A stretch of DNA of 64,000 nucleotides from Buchnera aphidicola (Mindarus abietinus) (GTDB taxonomy: Bacteria > Pseudomonadota > Gammaproteobacteria > Enterobacterales > Enterobacteriaceae), in contig NZ_OZ060398.1 of NCBI RefSeq assembly GCF_964059085.1, forward strand, positions 299,171 through 363,170, in the 5' to 3' direction. This document shows positions 9,458 through 18,972 of the stretch, piece by piece. The stretch's first letter is position 1; each line of letters starts with the position of its first letter. Under the pieces are notes generated by a model that did not search any database, was not told where the DNA came from, and saw only the letters and a program-made list of their open reading frames with translations. Made by a program: the position numbers and the translations under genes.

Positions 9458-10161
9458 ATGAAAAAAAAAACAATATTTAAAGTTTTTCCCATAATATTTT
9501 TTATACTCTGTATAAACAATTTTTTTTTATTAAAAAAATTTAGTAAAAAAAAGAAATGTATTTCTACTAATAATTTAATTTGTATTGTTGATATCAATAA
9601 AAAAAAAAAATTTATTTAGCAAAATATATTCATATTTTAAAAAAAAAACATTATTTAATTTTTGAAAAATATCAACCTAATTATTCGATTGGAGATACAT
9701 TGATTATGATCATGCAAGAAAATATTGTAATTGGAAAGCATGCTAATTTAAATTTTTCAGAAAATAAAACTATTAATACTAAATTAGGATTTACAGGTTT
9801 AAACTATTTTTTTAAAAAAATATTTCAAAAAAATAAAATTAATTTATATCGGTATAAAAAAGATAAAATTTCAACAAAAAAAAATTTTTTTAAAAATAGT
9901 TCATTTACAAGTATGATAACAGTTACTATAAATAAAATTAAATCTAATGGAAATTTAAATTTTATCGGAAAGAAAAAGATTATGATTAATGATCATAAAG
10001 AAGTTTTGTATGTTTCAGGAACAATAGATCCTAAAAATATAAGTAAAAAAAAATTAATTAATTCTATTCAAGTAGCTAATTTAAATATTAAATATTTTGA
10101 AAGCAAAAAAAATAACTCAAAAAAAATTAATTGGTTTAAAAATTTTTTTTCTTTTTTTTAA
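9458..10161 (+). CDS. flgH: flagellar L-ring protein FlgH, frame interrupted at an A12 tract
   Basis: Outer-membrane L-ring component of the flagellar basal body. Residues from IGDTLIMIMQEN through VTINKIKSNGNLNFIGKKKIMIN and ending NWFKNFFSFF match E. coli FlgH (IGDTLTIVLQEN, GNLHVVGEKQIAIN, WLQRFF). The N-terminal part starts at ATG 9458 with a basic, hydrophobic leader (KVFPIIFFILCINNFFLL) in a different frame. The two frames meet at twelve A residues (9599-9610); thirteen would join them into about 234 residues, close to normal. The upstream frame otherwise stops at 9617. No lipobox cysteine is obvious at the usual place. Only flgI follows; the rest of the flagellar operon is missing here. 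Confidence 0.8.
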
Positions 10162-10243
10162 AAAATAAAAATATATTTCATACTTAATGAAAATTTAAAA
10201 CTTTAAAAAAATTTTTTTAGAAAAAATTTCTAAGGAAATATTT

Positions 10244-11304
10244 ATGATATTAATTAAATTAATTTATATTTGTATTATTATAACTTTAAGCAAAATATCA
10301 ATTTGTCAAGCAGAAAAAATTCAAAATTTAACTGATATTAAGGGAATTCAAGAAAATCAACTTATCGGATATGGACTGGTTGCAGGATTAAAGGGTACAG
10401 GAGATTCTTATTCCCCAATAGCATTTAGTAATCATATTATTCATAATATGTTATCTCAATTAGGTATTAAAATACCGGTTAATAGAAATACTTCTTTAAA
10501 TAATGTAGCTTCAGTTATAGTTACAGCTAACTTACCATATTTTAGTTCATTAGGGGGAACTATCGACGTTAATGTAGCTTCAATAGGAGATGCAAAAAAT
10601 TTAGAAGGAGGAACTCTTTTATTAACTCCATTAAAAAATGTAGATAATAAAATCTATGCTTTTGCTCAAGGTCTAATCCTTAAAAAAAAAATAAAATTTC
10701 AAAATATTTCAAAAAAATCTAATTTTTATACGATTAATTATTATTCTGTTAAAAATGGAGCAATCATAAGAAAAGAAATAAAAAACGATCTATTTGATAA
10801 AAAAAGTTTTAAATTACAACTAAAAAAAGAAAATTTTTTATTATCTAAAAAAATTAGCGATTGTATTAATTTACATTATCCAAATATATCTGTCCCGATA
10901 AACTCAAAAACTATTAAAATAAAAAATTTTTTTAAAAAAAAAAATTAATAGAAATTATTTCTAATATTCAAAAAATAGATATAAAAACTCCTAAAAAAAA
11001 TTCAAATATTATTTTTAATTTTCATACTAATTCTATCATTTTAAATTCAAAAGTTAAGTTACATTCATGTATTATAATAAATAAAAAATTTTTATTAATT
11101 ATTAATCATAAAAAAAAGTATCCTATTAACTTTACTTTATTAAAAAAAATTAAAAAAAATCAAAAAATAAAAAAGAAAAAATTAAATTTATTTAATATTA
11201 TTCAAATTTTAAATTATTATAAAATACAATATTTTGATATTTTTAAAATATTGAAAACTATGCATTATGCTGGTTGTTTCCCAAATAAGGTAAAGGAAAA
11301 ATAG
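10244..11304 (+). CDS. flgI: flagellar P-ring protein FlgI, frame interrupted at an A11 tract
   Basis: Periplasmic P-ring component, normally exported with a signal peptide (here LIKLIYICIIITLSKISICQA). The first 229 residues match FlgI: ENQLIGYGLVAGLKGTGDS, LSQLGIKIP, ASVIVTANLPYFSSLGGTIDVNVASIGDAKNLEGGTL-like sequence. After eleven A's at 10934-10944 the frame ends at TAA 10946-10948. The rest continues in another frame to TAG 11302-11304 and contains IILNSKVKLHSC and, at the end, MHYAGCFPNKVKE, matching MQSAGCLRAKLEI of E. coli. One extra A restores about 353 residues. A good ribosome-binding site (AAGGA) precedes the ATG, and a strong terminator follows. Confidence 0.82.
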
Positions 11305-11364
11305 AAAATTTTTTTAGGGAAAATAAAATTTATTTTAAAAAATATTAACTACTTTTTATGGAAA

Positions 11365-11407
11365 AATTAATATAAAACTTATGAAATAGTTTTATATTAA
11401 TTTTTTC
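11365..11407 (+). terminator. intrinsic terminator downstream of flgI
   Basis: Arms AATTAATATAAAACT (11365-11379) and AGTTTTATATTAATT (11388-11402) make a perfect 15 bp stem with an 8 nt loop, followed by TTTTC and more T's. It lies between the convergent flgI and rne and has its U-tract on the flgI side. Confidence 0.75.
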
Positions 11408-11413
11408 TTTATA

Positions 11414-14287
11414 TTAATTTTTAATAGGCTTACTAGTAGTAAAACTAGAAATATTTACTGCTGCATGAACACCAGCTGCTTTATTTTTTTTATATATTTT
11501 AAGTATATTTTTATTTTTATTTTTTAAAAAAAAATCAGTATCCTTAAATAATAAAGATGCTTTTGTAACTGGAGAATTTGCATAATTTTTTTGAAATACA
11601 ATATTTTTATTCTTTTCAGGAAAACATAAATTATTTTTTAAACAACAAATTTTTTTTTGTTTTTCAATTAATTTGAAATTAAAAAAAATATTTTTCTTAT
11701 AAAAAATATTTTTTTTATATAAATGTTTGATTATTTTTTTTATATATTTAACTTGTTTATTTATAATTAATTTTGAAAAATAAAAACTTTTAATGTTTAA
11801 GAAATTTAAGTTTATTTTTATTTTTTTTTCATGTTTAAGTTTAAACGAAATATTATACATTTTAAGAAATACATTATTTGTTGAAAATAAAGAAATAAAA
11901 GTTTTTCTTTTTATTATTTTAAAAAAATTATTTTCGTTCAAAAATATTTTTGTTATGTTTATATATTGAGTAAAAAAATTTATAAAATTTTTATTTTTAT
12001 TATTTTTATTTAACAAAAAAAAATATTTATAAAAAAAACAAATAGGGAAATTATAGTAAAAAAAATATGAATCATAAAAAGTATTATATAACTGCAAATA
12101 AAAGAATATTTTTGAAATCTTATTATATTCTTGAAAATTATTTAATTTATATTTCTTAAACATATACATGTCTTCTTTTTTAAAGAAAATAAAGTTACAA
12201 TATTTTTGTAAAAAAAAAGAATTTTTATAGAAAAAAAAACTTTTCTTTATATTTATTTTAAACAAAATTTTTTTCTCTACTTTTTTTAAAAAATTTATAG
12301 TAATTTTTTTAGAAAAAAATTCTTTTTCATATTTTTTATAAATCTTATTCTTTAAACTAATCAATTCTTGTATTATAAAAGGAATGGAATTATTTTTTTT
12401 GTAATTTTTATCGATTTTAATTACATTTTCTTTATTAAAAAAAATATTTTTTTTTAGATAAAATCTATCTTTTTTCTTTTGATAACTACAAATCGGAGCA
12501 ATTTCTTTTTTAATTTTTTTTCTTGTTAAAATACATTTAGATGCCTTACTGATAATATCATTTGACTTAATGATAGATAAACTAACATAAGAAAATAAAT
12601 TTTTTTCTATTTTATTTTTTAAATTTATATTTTTTTTATCTTTTTTAAGAAAATTAAAATAATTATTTTCTGTATTATTTTTTAATAATAAAGATTTTTT
12701 AAAACTTGAATATTCATTTTGTTTTTTTTCAATATTTCCTGTTTTAAAATCAGTTAAAAAATTACTACGATAAAATTTTGGTAAATGATAACTAATTGAC
12801 TGTATTTTTTCCCCTTTTCTTATTCTTAAAACCGAATAATTAGGAGTTTTCATTTGATTATTAGGAATAATAATTATTTTTCCTGAAAATTGACGTTTTT
12901 CTATTGAATTAACAGCTTCTCTTTTTTCATTCAATAAATAACAAGCAATTTCTATTGGAACAATAGCATGAATTTCACATGTATTTTCTTTTAATGATTC
13001 TTCCTCTATAATGCGTAAAATAGATAATGATAAAGATTCATTATCTCTAATAGTGCCTGTTCCTGTACACCTTGGACAAATATGATAACTAGATTCACGA
13101 AGTGAAGAACTAATACGCTGGCGAGACATCTCTAATAGTCCAAATTTAGATATAGATCCTATCTGAACTCGTGCTTTATCATGATAAACTACTTCTTTTA
13201 ATTTATTTTCAATTTTTTTTTGACTTTCTAAAACCAACATATCAATAAAATCAATAACAATTAACCCCCCCAAATCTCTTAATCTTAATTGTCTAGCTAT
13301 CTCATCTACTGCTTCTACATTAGTATTAAACGCTGTTTCTTCAATATCTATTCCCTTTGTAGAACGAGAAGAATTAATATCAATTGCTGTTAATGCTTCA
13401 GTAGTATCAATAACTATTGATCCTCCTGAAGGTAATCTTACCTCTCTTTGAAAAGCAGAACTAATTTGTGATTCTATCTGGTAATAACTAAATAAAGGAA
13501 TATCTCCTGTATATAATTTAATTTTGTTCCTAAAATCAGGTCTTCCTAAAAAACTAATATGCTGTTTGGCTGTTTTAACTATATCAGGATTATCAATTAA
13601 AATTTCTCCTATATCTTGACATAAATAATCCCTAAATGCTCTTACAATAATGTTACTTTCTTGATGAATTAAAAAAGGAGCCGATTTATTTTTTGAAGAT
13701 TTAATAATTGCATCCCAATGTTTCATTCTAATGTCAAGATCCCATTGCAATAACTCTAAAGATTTTCCAAGCCCGGCAGTTCTAATAATTAATCCCATAT
13801 TTTTAGGTAAATTTAGTAAAGATATTAATTCTTTTATCTCTGCTCTATTTGAACCTTCTATTCTTCTAGAAATTCCAGTAATTTTTGGATTATTTGGCAT
13901 TAATACTAAATAACTACCTGCTAAGCTAATAAAAGTGGTTAAAGCAGCTCCTTTATTACCTCTTTCTTCTTTAGATACTTGAACAATTATTTCCTGTCCT
14001 TCTCTCAATACATTTTTAATATGAGTATTAGAAGAGAAAGAAACATTAGAAAGAAAATAATCCTTAGAAACCTCTTTAAAAGGCAAAAATCCATGTTTTT
14101 CTGAACCGTAATCTATAAAAATAGCTTCTAAGCTAGGTTCTATTCTAGTGATTTTACCTTTATAAATACTAGATTTCTTTTGTTCATATCCAAAATGTTC
14201 TATATCTAAATCATATAATCGTTGTCCATCAACAAGAGCAACTCTTAATTCTTCTTGTTGAGTAGCGTTAATTAACATTCTTTTCAT
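11414..14287 (-). CDS. rne: ribonuclease E
   Basis: Endoribonuclease initiating mRNA decay and processing tRNA and rRNA precursors. The N-terminal catalytic half (about residues 1-510) is well conserved: S1 domain ([29 protein letters not shown] split around 36-75), 5'-sensor region, DNase I-like catalytic site with [10 protein letters not shown] and [11 protein letters not shown] carrying the metal-binding aspartates, and the zinc link CPRCTGTGT. The C-terminal half (about 511-900) is low-complexity Lys/Asn/Phe sequence with no clear helicase or enolase site, but the last residues (NSPVTKAS, then [13 protein letters not shown]) resemble the PNPase-binding tail of E. coli RNase E. Length 957 versus 1061. 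The frame is open throughout despite many A tracts, so the tail is probably selected. Confidence 0.95.
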   Translation of the reverse strand: MKRMLINATQQEELRVALVDGQRLYDLDIEHFGYEQKKSSIYKGKITRIEPSLEAIFIDYGSEKHGFLPFKEVSKDYFLSNVSFSSNTHIKNVLREGQEIIVQVSKEERGNKGAALTTFISLAGSYLVLMPNNPKITGISRRIEGSNRAEIKELISLLNLPKNMGLIIRTAGLGKSLELLQWDLDIRMKHWDAIIKSSKNKSAPFLIHQESNIIVRAFRDYLCQDIGEILIDNPDIVKTAKQHISFLGRPDFRNKIKLYTGDIPLFSYYQIESQISSAFQREVRLPSGGSIVIDTTEALTAIDINSSRSTKGIDIEETAFNTNVEAVDEIARQLRLRDLGGLIVIDFIDMLVLESQKKIENKLKEVVYHDKARVQIGSISKFGLLEMSRQRISSSLRESSYHICPRCTGTGTIRDNESLSLSILRIIEEESLKENTCEIHAIVPIEIACYLLNEKREAVNSIEKRQFSGKIIIIPNNQMKTPNYSVLRIRKGEKIQSISYHLPKFYRSNFLTDFKTGNIEKKQNEYSSFKKSLLLKNNTENNYFNFLKKDKKNINLKNKIEKNLFSYVSLSIIKSNDIISKASKCILTRKKIKKEIAPICSYQKKKDRFYLKKNIFFNKENVIKIDKNYKKNNSIPFIIQELISLKNKIYKKYEKEFFSKKITINFLKKVEKKILFKINIKKSFFFYKNSFFLQKYCNFIFFKKEDMYMFKKYKLNNFQEYNKISKIFFYLQLYNTFYDSYFFYYNFPICFFYKYFFLLNKNNKNKNFINFFTQYINITKIFLNENNFFKIIKRKTFISLFSTNNVFLKMYNISFKLKHEKKIKINLNFLNIKSFYFSKLIINKQVKYIKKIIKHLYKKNIFYKKNIFFNFKLIEKQKKICCLKNNLCFPEKNKNIVFQKNYANSPVTKASLLFKDTDFFLKNKNKNILKIYKKNKAAGVHAAVNISSFTTSKPIKN

Positions 14288-14834
14288 TAAAAAATCTCTT
14301 ATTTTTATATAAAATTAAAATTTATTTAAATTATATTAAAATCAAATAAAAAGTGTAAAAAATATTCATAAAAAATACTTTTCATTTTTTATAAAAAGTT
14401 AAAAAATAAAAATTTTTAAAATTTTTGGTTTAACTATTTTTTTTAGAAATTAAATAAAAAAATATTTTTTTTCCATTAATATCAAATGTAACAAAATTAT
14501 TTTTTATGTTATAAATATATAAATAATTAATGCATAAGAAAAGCTTAGAATATATTAATAAAAATTATTAGTGACTAAAAAAAATATATCGGAAATATTC
14601 AATTATTAAATATAATTAATTTATTATTTAAAATAAAAATATTTGAAAAAATATTTTTTATAAAAATATTAGAATGTTTTTTACACTTATTCTTTATAAA
14701 AATACAAAAAATTAATTTAATTTTTTTAAATTAATATATTTATATTTTATTAAATAATAAATATTATATTAAAAATTTTATAAACTATTTCAGTTTTTTT
14801 TAATATAAATAGAAATATTTTGAGAAAATAATAA
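14288..14834. other. divergent intergenic region rne/rluC
   Basis: About 550 bases with no ORF or RNA gene I can recognise. In E. coli this interval holds the long rne leader whose hairpins let RNase E limit its own mRNA. The size here is similar, but I see only A/T-rich sequence and no convincing counterpart of those hairpins. Confidence 0.5.
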
Positions 14835-15785
14835 ATGAAAAAAAACATTCTACCTTTACAAATGATATATGTTTCAAAAGATATGATTGATCAAAGAATT
14901 GATAACTTCTTAATAAAAAAAATTAAAAAATTTCCCAAAAGTGTAATTTATAAAATGATACGAAAAGGAAAAATAAAAATTAATAAAAAAAGAATTCCCC
15001 CTAAATATAAATTAAAAATTGGAGATTCAATAAAAATTCCTTCAATTAGAATTGAAAAAAAAAATAATAATTTTATATCAAATTTTGATGCAAAAAAAAA
15101 TTTTACTTTAGATGGAAAAATTTTATATGAAGATAAATTTTTACTAATTATTAACAAACCATCTGGAATAGCTGTACACGGTGGAACAGGATTGCGTTTT
15201 GGTATTATAGAAAACCTTCGTGCTTTGTATCCCTTATATTCTTATCTAGAACTCATTCATCGAATTGATAGAAATACTTCTGGAATTTTAATGCTAGCTA
15301 AAAAAAAATCAACCCTTCGTGATCTACACAAACAAATAAGAGAAAAAAAAATAAAGAAACAATATTTAGCATTAGTACACGGACATTGGCCAAAATCTAA
15401 ATTAATTATATCTGTTCCTTTGATAAAGAAAAAAAATAAAAATGTGAAAAATCCAGTTTTTGCAAATGAAAAAGGGAAACTTTCAGAAACAAAATTTCAA
15501 GTAAAAAAATATTATCAAAATTGTTCATTGATGTTAATAACACCAAAAACAGGAAGGACACACCAAATTAGAGTTCATTCTGCGTATGCTGGACATCCCA
15601 TTATCTTTGATAAATGTTATGGAAAATCTGAACTAGATAAAAATTTTACATTCTTAAATAAAAAAAAAAACTTACTTCTTCATGCTAAGACAATTAACTT
15701 CTTTCATCCTAATATAAATAAAAAAATTTATATTACAGCTCCGATCGAAAAAAATTTTCAATTAAGTTTATCAAAATTAAATTAA
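14835..15785 (+). CDS. rluC: 23S rRNA pseudouridine synthase RluC
   Basis: Makes pseudouridine at positions 955, 2504 and 2580 of 23S rRNA. It has an N-terminal S4 RNA-binding domain (about 15-75; QRIDNFLIKKIKKFPKSVIYKMIRKGK), then the RluA-type catalytic domain with KPSGIAVHGGTG and HRIDRNTSGILMLAKK, the aspartate of RIDR being the catalytic residue, and TPKTGRTHQIRVH. Length 316, E. coli 319. Divergent from rne as in E. coli. An A11 tract near 15660 is in frame. The second family member in this window, rluD, differs by HRLDKDTTG. Confidence 0.95.
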   Translation: MKKNILPLQMIYVSKDMIDQRIDNFLIKKIKKFPKSVIYKMIRKGKIKINKKRIPPKYKLKIGDSIKIPSIRIEKKNNNFISNFDAKKNFTLDGKILYEDKFLLIINKPSGIAVHGGTGLRFGIIENLRALYPLYSYLELIHRIDRNTSGILMLAKKKSTLRDLHKQIREKKIKKQYLALVHGHWPKSKLIISVPLIKKKNKNVKNPVFANEKGKLSETKFQVKKYYQNCSLMLITPKTGRTHQIRVHSAYAGHPIIFDKCYGKSELDKNFTFLNKKKNLLLHAKTINFFHPNINKKIYITAPIEKNFQLSLSKLN

Positions 15786-15986
15786 ATATTTTTCTAAAAT
15801 ATATAAAAATATTTTTATTAAAAATAATACGTTAAATTAATTCTTAATTAAAAAAAAATATATAAAAAATGTTTGCGTGAATATAAAAATGTATTTTATC
15901 ATATAAGAATAAAAAAATAGCTATTTAGAAAAAAATATTTTATGATAAACATCAAATATTTATATATTATATAAAAGGAAAAAAAT

Positions 15987-16166
15987 ATGGCAGTTCAAAA
16001 AAATAAACCTTCCAGATCAAAAAGAGGTATGAGAAGATCTCATGATTCATTAAGAGAAAATACTATCTCTATAGATAAAATCTCAGGAGAGCATCATTTG
16101 CGACATAACATAACAAAAAAAGGTTTTTATAAAGGTAAAAAAGTACTTATTAATAAAAATAAATAA
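15987..16166 (+). CDS. rpmF: 50S ribosomal protein L32
   Basis: 59 codons from an ATG preceded by AAGGA. The product starts [20 protein letters not shown] and continues [21 protein letters not shown], nearly the same as E. coli L32 (57 residues) through most of its length. L32 sits near the peptidyl transferase region of the large subunit. It opens the rpmF-fabD-fabG-acpP block; plsX and fabH, which separate rpmF and fabD in E. coli, are absent. Confidence 0.97.
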   Translation: MAVQKNKPSRSKRGMRRSHDSLRENTISIDKISGEHHLRHNITKKGFYKGKKVLINKNK

Positions 16167-16330
16167 TTATTTATACAAAAAATTTTATTACTAAATTTTT
16201 TATAAAGATTTATTTTTAATTAAGATATTGATCTCTACAAATAATTCATATTAAAAAGCATAAAAAATACTTTATGCAATATAAATCATATTTTTTTGAA
16301 AAAATTTTTAATTAATTCAAAGGATTCAAA

Positions 16331-17261
16331 ATGAAAGAATATGCTATGATTTTTTCTGGACAAGGTTTTTATTCTTCTTATATACCAGAAATTTTTAAAA
16401 AAAATATACCGATAATTAAAAAAACTTTTGATTTAGCTTCTTCTTGTATTGAATATAATTTATGGAATGGTTTAAAAAAAAATGAAATATCAAATCAAAA
16501 AAACAAAGAATATCTTCAACCTTTATTATTAACAATTTCAGTTGCTTTATTTAAACTATGGATAAAAAAAAAATTTTCCTATTATTGCTGCTGGGCATAG
16601 TTTAGGAGAATATTCTGCATTAGTTTGTTCTAGAGTAATAAAATTTACTCAAGCTATTAAATTAATTAAGTTAAGATCTGGTCTTATGCATACTATAACT
16701 AAAAAATATCCAGGATCAACTCAAGTAATTATAGGACTAGAAAAGGAAATTATAAAAAATCTTTGTTTTAAACTTTCTAAAAGAGGAGTGGTATCACCAG
16801 CAGCATTCAATTCAAAAAATCAAATCCTAATTTCTGGAGATAAAAATACAGTAGAAAAAATGATTTTTTTATGTAAAAAATTGGGTGCTAAAAAAATAAT
16901 TAATTTAAATATTAATACTCCTGTACATTGTATCTTTATGAAAGAAATTTCAAAAAAAATGTTTTTAGCATTAGAAAAAATAACTTTTCATCCTCCTATT
17001 TTTCCAATTATCAATAATGTAGACGTAAAATGTGAATTTTGTTCAAAAAAAATTAAAGATGCTTTAATACGTCAATTGTATAACCCTGTAAGATGGGATG
17101 AAACTATTAATGTAATTGTTTCTTATAATATACATTCAATAATAGAGGTTGGTCCTAGTAAAGTACTAAGTAATTTAAATAAAAAAATAGGAAATATTTT
17201 ATCAATTTCTTTATATAAAAATAAAAATTTTTTACTAAATATAGGAGAAAAAAATGAATAA
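16331..17261 (+). CDS. fabD: malonyl-CoA:ACP transacylase FabD, frame interrupted at an A10 tract
   Basis: Transfers malonyl from CoA to acyl carrier protein for fatty acid synthesis. The first part, from ATG 16331 with AAGGA upstream, has FSGQGFYSSY and LLLTISVALFKLWIKK. After ten A's (16564-16573) the frame runs into a stop at 16598-16600, but another frame continues at once as FPIIAAGHSLGEYSALVCSRVI, which holds the catalytic serine, then SPAAFNSKNQILISG and NNVDVKCE and LVRQLYNPVRWDE-like sequence to 17261. One fewer A restores about 309 residues, the usual length. Its stop overlaps the fabG start by eight bases. Loss of this enzyme should be lethal, so rescue or a sequence error is likely. 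Confidence 0.88.
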
Positions 17262-17979
17262 AAAAATTGTTTTAATTACTGGAGCAACTCAAGGAATAGG
17301 AAGATCAATTGCCGAAGGTTTTATAAAAAAAAAAAATTAGTAATAGGGATGTGTTCTTCTAATAAAAACAAAATAATAATAGAAAAATATCTGAAAAAAA
17401 ATGGAATAGGAATGGTATGTAACATTCAAGATTCATTTTCAGTAAGAGAGTGTATTAATTATATAAATATAAATTTTGGTTCAATTGACATATTGATAAA
17501 CAATGCAGGGATAGCTAAAAACAAACTATTATTTAATACAACTTTATCAGAATGGAATGAATCTTTGTTAACTAATTTAACATCTGTATTTCTTTTATCT
17601 AAATTAGTATTAAGAAACATGATAAAAAAAAAATGGTAGAATTATTACCATTGGCTCTATCATAGGGCAGATAGGTAATATTGGTCAAACTAGTTATGCT
17701 GCTTCTAAATCAGCATTAATTGGATTTAATAAATCTTTAGCCTTAGAAGTTGCTAGATTTGGAATTACTGTAAATTTAGTATTTCCTGGATTTATTAAAA
17801 CAAAGATGACTGATAATCTGAATCAATCTCTAATAAAAAAATATTTATCTAAAATACCTACCCGAAAATTTGGAACTCCTTCAGATGTTTCTAATGCTGT
17901 TCTATTTTTAGCTTCTGAAAAAGCATCGTATATAACTGGACAAACTCTCCATGTAAATGGAGGAATGTATATGATATAA
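17254..17979 (+). CDS. fabG: 3-oxoacyl-ACP reductase FabG, two A-tract frameshifts
   Basis: NADPH-dependent reduction of 3-oxoacyl-ACP in fatty acid elongation; short-chain dehydrogenase family. Three segments in succession match the family: MNKKIVLITGATQGIGRSIAEG (nucleotide site) in one frame; IDILINNAGIAKNKLL and LTSVFLLSKL in a second; RIITIGS, QTSYAASKSALIGF with the catalytic Tyr and Lys, and YITGQTLHVNGGMYMI in the first frame again. The breaks are at A12 (17325-17336, needs one more A) and A10 (17624-17633, needs one fewer). The two shifts cancel, so the whole gene has correct overall length (about 242 residues) but a mis-framed middle third. It starts inside the end of fabD and is followed by acpP. 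Confidence 0.88.
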
Positions 17980-18014
17980 TCAGATTTAATTTATTTTAAA
18001 ATAAAAGTAATTTT

Positions 18015-18266
18015 ATGATTAATATTGAAAAGAAAATTAAAAAAGTTATATCTCGACAGTTTGATAAAAAAATAGAAAAATTAAATAATTCCACTAAATT
18101 AATAGATGATCTTAAAGCTGATTCTTTGGATATAATTGAATTTTTTATGTCTTTAGAGGAAGAATTTAATATAAGTATTCCTGATGAAGAAATGGAAAAA
18201 ATTATTGATATTCAATCTGCTATAATATATGTACATAAAAAAATAAAAAAAATATCTGATCCATAG
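18015..18266 (+). CDS. acpP: acyl carrier protein
   Basis: Carries growing acyl chains on a 4'-phosphopantetheine attached to the serine of DSLD (about residue 41). The 83-residue acidic product aligns with E. coli ACP (78 residues) through LIDDLKADSLDIIEFFMSLEEEF and IPDEEMEKI. The C terminus is slightly longer and more basic than usual. It follows fabG by 35 bases. fabF, next in E. coli, is absent here; tmk follows instead. Confidence 0.95.
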   Translation: MINIEKKIKKVISRQFDKKIEKLNNSTKLIDDLKADSLDIIEFFMSLEEEFNISIPDEEMEKIIDIQSAIIYVHKKIKKISDP

Positions 18267-18338
18267 ATCTTAAAAATTAATATTATTTTAATTCTATACT
18301 TTTTTCAAACAAATCCATTTTTGATTATTAGGAAAATT

Positions 18339-18971
18339 ATGATAAAAGGAAAATTTATTGTTCTAGAAGGAATAGAAGGATCCGGAAAAACCGTAGCATG
18401 TAAAACAATATTAAAAACATTACATCAATATAATATTAAAAACGTTAAATTAGTTAAAGAACCTGGAAGTACGTATTTAGGAGAAAAAATTAGAAAAATA
18501 ATAAAAAATTATAAGGATAATCAGGAATTGCATAATAATGCTGAACTGCTACTATTTTATGCTGCGAGAATACAACTTGTAGAAAGTATTATAAAACCAT
18601 CTTTGGAAAAAGGGATTTGGATAGTAAGCGATAGATACCAATTATCTTCTTTTGCATATCAGGGAGGCGGTTACAATCTTTCATTAAATATGATAAAAAA
18701 CTTAAAAAATATGTTTTTAAAAAAAATCAATCCCGATATTACTTTTTATCTTGATGTTCTTCCTGAAATTGGATTAAAAAGAGCATTTAAAAGAAATAAA
18801 CCAGATAGAATAGAAAAAAAATCAATAAATTTTTTTGAAAAAGTTCGTAATACTTATTTAAGTATCATTTCTAAAGAAAAAAAAATAATAAAAATAAATG
18901 CTAATCAAAAAAAAAATCTGGTTAAAAACTCTATAAAAAATAAACTTTATATTTGGTTGAAAAATAATTAA
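18339..18971 (+). CDS. tmk: thymidylate kinase
   Basis: Phosphorylates dTMP to dTDP for DNA synthesis. P-loop GIEGSGKT (about 10-17), the DR(Y/H) motif in VSDRYQLSSFAYQGGG (about 89-104) and the LID region with RIEKKS are present. An in-frame ATG at 18321 exists, but the start at 18339 (MIKGKFIVLEG) has AGGA at the right spacing and matches MRSKYIVIEG of E. coli. Length is about 210 residues (E. coli 213). One base separates it from holB, as expected for a coupled pair. Confidence 0.94.
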   Translation: MIKGKFIVLEGIEGSGKTVACKTILKTLHQYNIKNVKLVKEPGSTYLGEKIRKIIKNYKDNQELHNNAELLLFYAARIQLVESIIKPSLEKGIWIVSDRYQLSSFAYQGGGYNLSLNMIKNLKNMFLKKINPDITFYLDVLPEIGLKRAFKRNKPDRIEKKSINFFEKVRNTYLSIISKEKKIIKINANQKKNLVKNSIKNKLYIWLKNN

Positions 18972-18972
18972 T

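Noticed and set aside
14288..14834. rne autoregulatory hairpins like those of the E. coli leader
   Set aside because: Spacer size is similar, but no convincing conserved stem-loops could be found by eye in such A/T-rich sequence.
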